This document shows, piece by piece, positions 59,509 to 64,000 of a stretch of 64,000 nucleotides of DNA. The position numbers and the translations under genes were made by a program. Under the pieces are notes generated by a model. It was not told the DNA's origin. It saw only the letters and a program-made list of their open reading frames with translations, and ran no database searches. Position 1 is the stretch's first letter. The number at the start of each line of letters is the position of its first letter. This stretch comes from Pyxicephalus adspersus (taxonomy: Eukaryota; Chordata; Amphibia; Anura; Pyxicephalidae), in assembly GCF_032062135.1 (NCBI RefSeq), contig NC_092861.1, positions 62,241,027-62,305,026 on the forward strand, written 5' to 3'.

Positions 59509-62500
59509 TTTTATACATGCACAGTTGTATGGGTGAATCTAGGGAGCTTTTCCTAAGAGCACCCCTGTCGAGTCAGTAGATCTTAACAAAGACATTAGTA
59601 CATGGATATACTTTTCAAACACCAGCGACTAAGTACAAAAAAGGAATTTCCAATGTTCTGTAAGATTGTTCTTATCATTTGTAATAACAGAACACTTTAC
59701 AAAGAACACCACAGTGAAATAAGTGTAGTAGTCAATTGTTTCTTACATTCAACATTAAAACTGTTAAGGACCACATTTGCAAGTGATGTTTGCATTCAAA
59801 AGAAAAACGTCTTCAGTGACAGAATGCAATAATAGGTGCACCAATATTACACTTTCAGCAATTATATTACTATGCAACTGCTCAGGCTTATTGTCAAGTG
59901 AAGAGGAAGCCCTAAACAATAATTTGCAGCCTTGTCTGACACTGACAGAAAATAATAGCTCTTTAAAAAAAGAACCACGCTGAGCACTTTTTTTCTTTAC
60001 ATCTGCACTACTTGCTTCAATATTTAGCATAAGTTGCTATTTTCATTTTTTTATTTGGCTTGACAGAATGCAAATTGGCATACTTATAGTAAATACCGCT
60101 TCTATAATCACACTTAACCTAATTATACATGTTGCTTGCATTCTGAGCTTAGATAAAATAATGTGAGGTTTTGGATCAGTCTAATGTCATGGCTAATATC
60201 CATGTTGCAGTGGATATTGAAAAATAGGATCCTGTGATGTGAAGATAAAATCAGCTTAAATGGAGCTAACAAAAAACTTATCTTGAAAGGCAGTGAAATT
60301 ACAAAATGTTTATGAAATGCCAATGTAGAATGGAACAGGTGTTAGTATTTTCATCTGTTGTGATTTATATTTTCTTGGTGTTTCTGATATATGATGAATG
60401 ATGACTTTTATATCATTGTTTATTGTTCATACTGTATTTTGTTTTTTTCACTTATATGAAGCTGGCATTGCTTTACAGAGAATACTGATCTTTTCACATC
60501 CTTGCCTATAAAATGTTCCTACTTCAATCATTCTAGGCACTTCTGTTTTTACCATAAGGCCTCAAAGGCTAGTGCCTAGGATAGGGTTATTAGGTTAATG
60601 CAGGAGAAAAATAGAAGCAACATTTTGCTTCTTCTTGACATCTGTGGTTAGATTCACAAAAGTAGTGCATGGGAAGGTGAGTCATAACTTCAACCAATGA
60701 CGATCACTGTAAGGTATTTTACTATATGATTCTCAAAAGTATCAAAGTGGTTTTAACAGCCCACAACTGAAATGATCCCAACACAAGGTAGTTTTTACTC
60801 TGTTACCTGTGCCTATGGCATTTGGAGGGTTTCACCTGGATAACAATTTATTAAAGACTCACAAGGTCTTCGTTGACCATGTTCCATAGCAATAGCATCC
60901 CCTTCCCAGTCATCCTACAGATATAATAAATGATAGTAAATGATTCAGCCCACCATAGTCTATCCATGTTAGATCTGGTGTTTCTTTACAGTCCGAGCAA
61001 ATCTTTAGTTCAGTGCAGACAGACTGGGAAGAATCATTTTTATATTTTGCCCAAGGCACCTGCATCCGCTTTCCATTAGAGCTGTAGCTGATCTGTCATT
61101 ATCTGCAAGATTAGGGTAATGATGTCTTACAATAGGTGATAACCTGGGGTAGCAGAAGAAAAGTTGTAATATCTTTTTTTGTTATATAATGCTAAAGCAC
61201 AAAATAATAAGAAATTAACAGTGCATTATGTGATGGATTGCACATTAACTTTTTACAACATTGTAATCAGCACAATATGAATCACAGCCTATTCAGCTAC
61301 ATGATGACGAGTCTTATATTGCTCAAGTGGTGTGATGGAGTTGATAAGGGAAGCAATAAGTAACAGGCAGCCCATCTGCGTGATAAATGATGTGGGCTTC
61401 CTTGGCTATGCACAAAGGGATTTACATTACTATTTCAGATCCAACATGTAGCTTTTTCTACCCTTCTCATAATGATGGTGTGTTCTGAATGTGTACACAA
61501 TGCTCTAGGAGCAGTCCACAAGTAAATGGCATGTTGACAAATTCTCTAAATTCAAGCCTTTTAAATTTAGTAATATGTACTTTGTAAAATCAAATTCACA
61601 TTGTGCCATGCTTTCTGCACCTTTTTATAAATTACAATGATGTACTTATTGTCTCAACAATTGCTGGTTGCTAGGGAGCCCCAGAATATTTTATTAAAGT
61701 GCTTTTTTAACGTAGGCTCACACAGGTGTTGGTCTGTTTTTGTGTGTAGAAAAGCGTATTTGCTGATAAACTTTTACTTTTTAAAAATAAATGTACTGTG
61801 GTTTATATGCGACTCTTGCTTGTGATGCAATTATTAAAGCATATATTGTGATAAAGTGCAAAGTGTGTGCTGTGCGGCTAGCAGGCTCAGGTTCTACATG
61901 CATATAACCCTTGAATCCCCTTCCAGCAGTGCCCCAGGTCTTTGAGAGTTCTAGCCATGCCCCTTGAGTGCCATGGTCAGGACCAAATACCTTCCAGGAT
62001 TATCAATAGTAAGACATGTTTTATGTATTTAAAGCAATAGCTACAATCTCTACTTTGATTCAGTTGCAAGCAAATGTTTATTGGGTTATAAAAGAATGGG
62101 GGTGGATTTGTTCTTCTCCCTTTAGAAGAAAAACAACATTTTTAGCTAAAAACAGAATGGATAATGTATTATCATGGTACAATAGCTTAATTTCTACAAC
62201 CGAGCAAGCAGATTAGTAGTAGTGCTATTTTTTATGCATTAAGCAATTAAGATAATGACAGTCAGAGAATGAAAAAAATGCATGGTTATCCAACACATAC
62301 GATTTCCATCAAGATTGATTTAGAAGAACGAGACTGTCTGACCTAATTTCATTAAAATTTTAAATGAAAGAATTCTAGTTACAGAAGTATAGTGGTGTGA
62401 GCGATATGCAATTAAAGGACTGATTTGTAAAAACTAAAGGAAAGAGAATGAGCATGTACTGCACTAGTACATATAATATATATATATATAATAAATATAG

Positions 62501-63570
62501 ATATCCGCCATATTATCCTGTATTGTGATTTTGCACACTTATGTGTCTGTTTGTTTTAAAATATAAGTCTGCTTACCTTTTATGATAAAAATATTTGCAA
62601 ATAATCACATCCAAATTAAAGCATCAAAGATGAATAACCAAATAAAGGTGTAAAAATGAAAGCCAGTTTATGCTTCAATATAGCTTTAATTCAGGGATTT
62701 GCTATGCAGTACTTTTATCTGCCATGAGATATCCAAAGTCATAATCATTCTGCCCACTTTTTCTGAACCCTTATTGCCCTGGACATGCCCCAGAGGTTAC
62801 TGGACAGATCCCGTCCTATCAGCATAATTTTTGTATGCAGATTAAGTGATCACTTTACAGCTTTTTTCTTAAACTACAGCGCTACTGTACAGTTACTAAT
62901 ACCAGGTCAAATTCATGTATTTACACGTTTACACGTTTGCATTTTAAAAATTTAGATATGTATTGCTAGTTGCCTACAGTTATATCTTATAGTTTTTGGT
63001 AAAATCGGTAACCTGAACAAAAAGTAGAAGCCCTATATAGCCATAAAACCTAAAAGAGTTCAGATTTTTCCCTACTTTATCCAAAACAACAGTCATAGTA
63101 GTAGTAATAGTCACAGCATTTAAGAATTATAGTAGTAATACTCATAACAAAACATACCCATGATGCTAAACTTCCGTATGACCTTCCGTCTTTCACAGCT
63201 GCACGCACTCTCACTGCACACTGTGAGCTTTCCAAGGTGTACTTTAGAAGCTGCAGCACGTTAGGTATAGAGCCTCATTTCCTGGTTGATACGTATCAAG
63301 TATTATCAAGCCTTTTCTCTTTAGCTGAGCTGTCCTACTTCTTTAATTCATTATATTTCAGTTCTTTCAACCATGGCCCAACATCACATATGGGCAATAC
63401 CATGATTTCCTGTTTTTAGGAAACTATGTAGAGCAGTTGACCCTCTCGCCAGTTATAATCTATATAATATTTGGTAAATATTTGGTAATTTCATTAGCAG
63501 TTTTATGAGTAGAAAACAGTTACTACAGAAAACTTCCTATGAATAATTAACTAGACCACTACCCTTAAAC
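59509..63570. repeat. AT-rich intron with short TA run
   Basis: A TA run lies at about 62470-62490. Slightly GC-richer patches at 61870-61990 and 62750-62830 show no coding similarity or repeat ends. No exon recognised. Confidence 0.5.
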
Positions 63571-63855
63571 CATTCATTCTCAATTAGGGTTCCAAAGAAG
63601 GTTGCTTGGGTTCTTTAAGTTTTGGCTGATTAAACACCCATGGGATGGTGACCTTGTAGCTTTGTGGCCAGTGCCGCTTAGTGAAGTGGAGTAGCATAAC
63701 ACCAAAGTTTTTTTTTTGCTATCTGTCAGGGGAGAATTGTTTTCAATAATCACCAGTGTAAGATGTATGTTTTCCATTGGCCTTCTATGGTTTATTCAGG
63801 GGTTGCCCAAGACCAGAATGTGTTCCACTGGGGTACAAAAGGTTGAGAAAGACTG
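63571..63855. mobile_element. hAT MITE, 285 bp
   Basis: The left end CATTCATTCTCAATTAGGGT is a worn CAGTGTTTCTCAACCAGGGT; the right end GGGTACAAAAGGTTGAGAAA ends GACTG. Interior phrases GGTTGCTTGGGTTC and CAGGGGTTGCCCAAGACC are typical of this hAT family. The flanking 8-mers match only weakly (CTTA shared). Confidence 0.82.
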
Positions 63856-64000
63856 TCTTAGGAAGAAGTACCATTTTTATCACCTCCCACTATTGCTGAT
63901 AAACAGATTATTCAAGATGGCGTATGAGTGATATGAAATATAAATAATGGAAATGGTAACACACATTTGCAAGAATTCATGCATGCATGGATGTTAACTT

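Noticed and set aside
59122..59556. 144-codon plus-strand frame
   Set aside because: It runs through a CT/AT microsatellite into a hAT fragment; no protein features.

Overview
The window reads as vertebrate nuclear DNA, almost certainly from a frog. It is AT-rich, has no long cellular reading frame, carries many TA-type microsatellites, and is packed with short inverted-repeat DNA transposons of the kinds that fill anuran genomes: TTAA-flanked piggyBac-like elements starting CCTCCCTAGCGG, ATT-flanked Harbinger-like foldbacks starting GGGCCTGATTTA, hAT and Tc1 remnants. A ranoid frog is my best guess from the repeat types, but this is from memory and could not be searched.

The one piece of host coding sequence I can support is a 113-bp exon on the minus strand at 12331-12443. 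It has good splice sites on both sides and encodes the end of a CUB domain. The peptide matches, as I remember it, the third coding exon of CSMD1, a giant synaptic and complement-regulatory membrane protein with very large introns. The window is therefore best read as the inside of a CSMD gene transcribed right to left. Positions 12444-64000 would be intron upstream of this exon (at least 51.6 kb) and 1-12330 intron downstream. The other long reading frames are either transposon coding relics or accidents of palindromic, repetitive or AT-rich sequence.

Layout. 1-12330: mostly unique AT-rich intron. 12331-12443: CSMD exon, followed within 500 bp by a Harbinger-like foldback. 16.2 kb: mirrored ATT/AAT microsatellite. 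17.0-17.8 kb: G-rich unclassified block. 18.1-18.5 kb: piggyBac-like element. 21.2-24.5 kb: repeat cluster ending in a decayed L2/CR1-type LINE with a recognisable reverse transcriptase. 26.4-27.7 kb: an 888-bp hAT element with a perfect 8-bp target duplication, lying inside another element and containing four successive hairpins. 31.2-31.9 kb: a perfect 23-bp hairpin and a Tc1 N-terminal relic. 37.9-39.2 kb: an 877-bp element holding a 562-bp nested palindrome, then a Tc1 C-terminal relic. 41.5 kb: a roughly 112-bp minisatellite. 42.5, 53.3, 59.4 and 63.6 kb: hAT-type short elements. 45.0, 48.2 and 54.7 kb: Harbinger-like elements. 46.2, 51.3 and 57.7 kb: three more piggyBac-like copies.

I see no RNA gene, CRISPR array or multi-gene system. 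The most unusual material is structural: the nested palindrome at 38.0-38.6 kb, the hairpin chain at 27.0-27.4 kb, the perfect foldback at 31.2 kb, and donor-like splice motifs repeatedly carried by elements in the gene's sense orientation.
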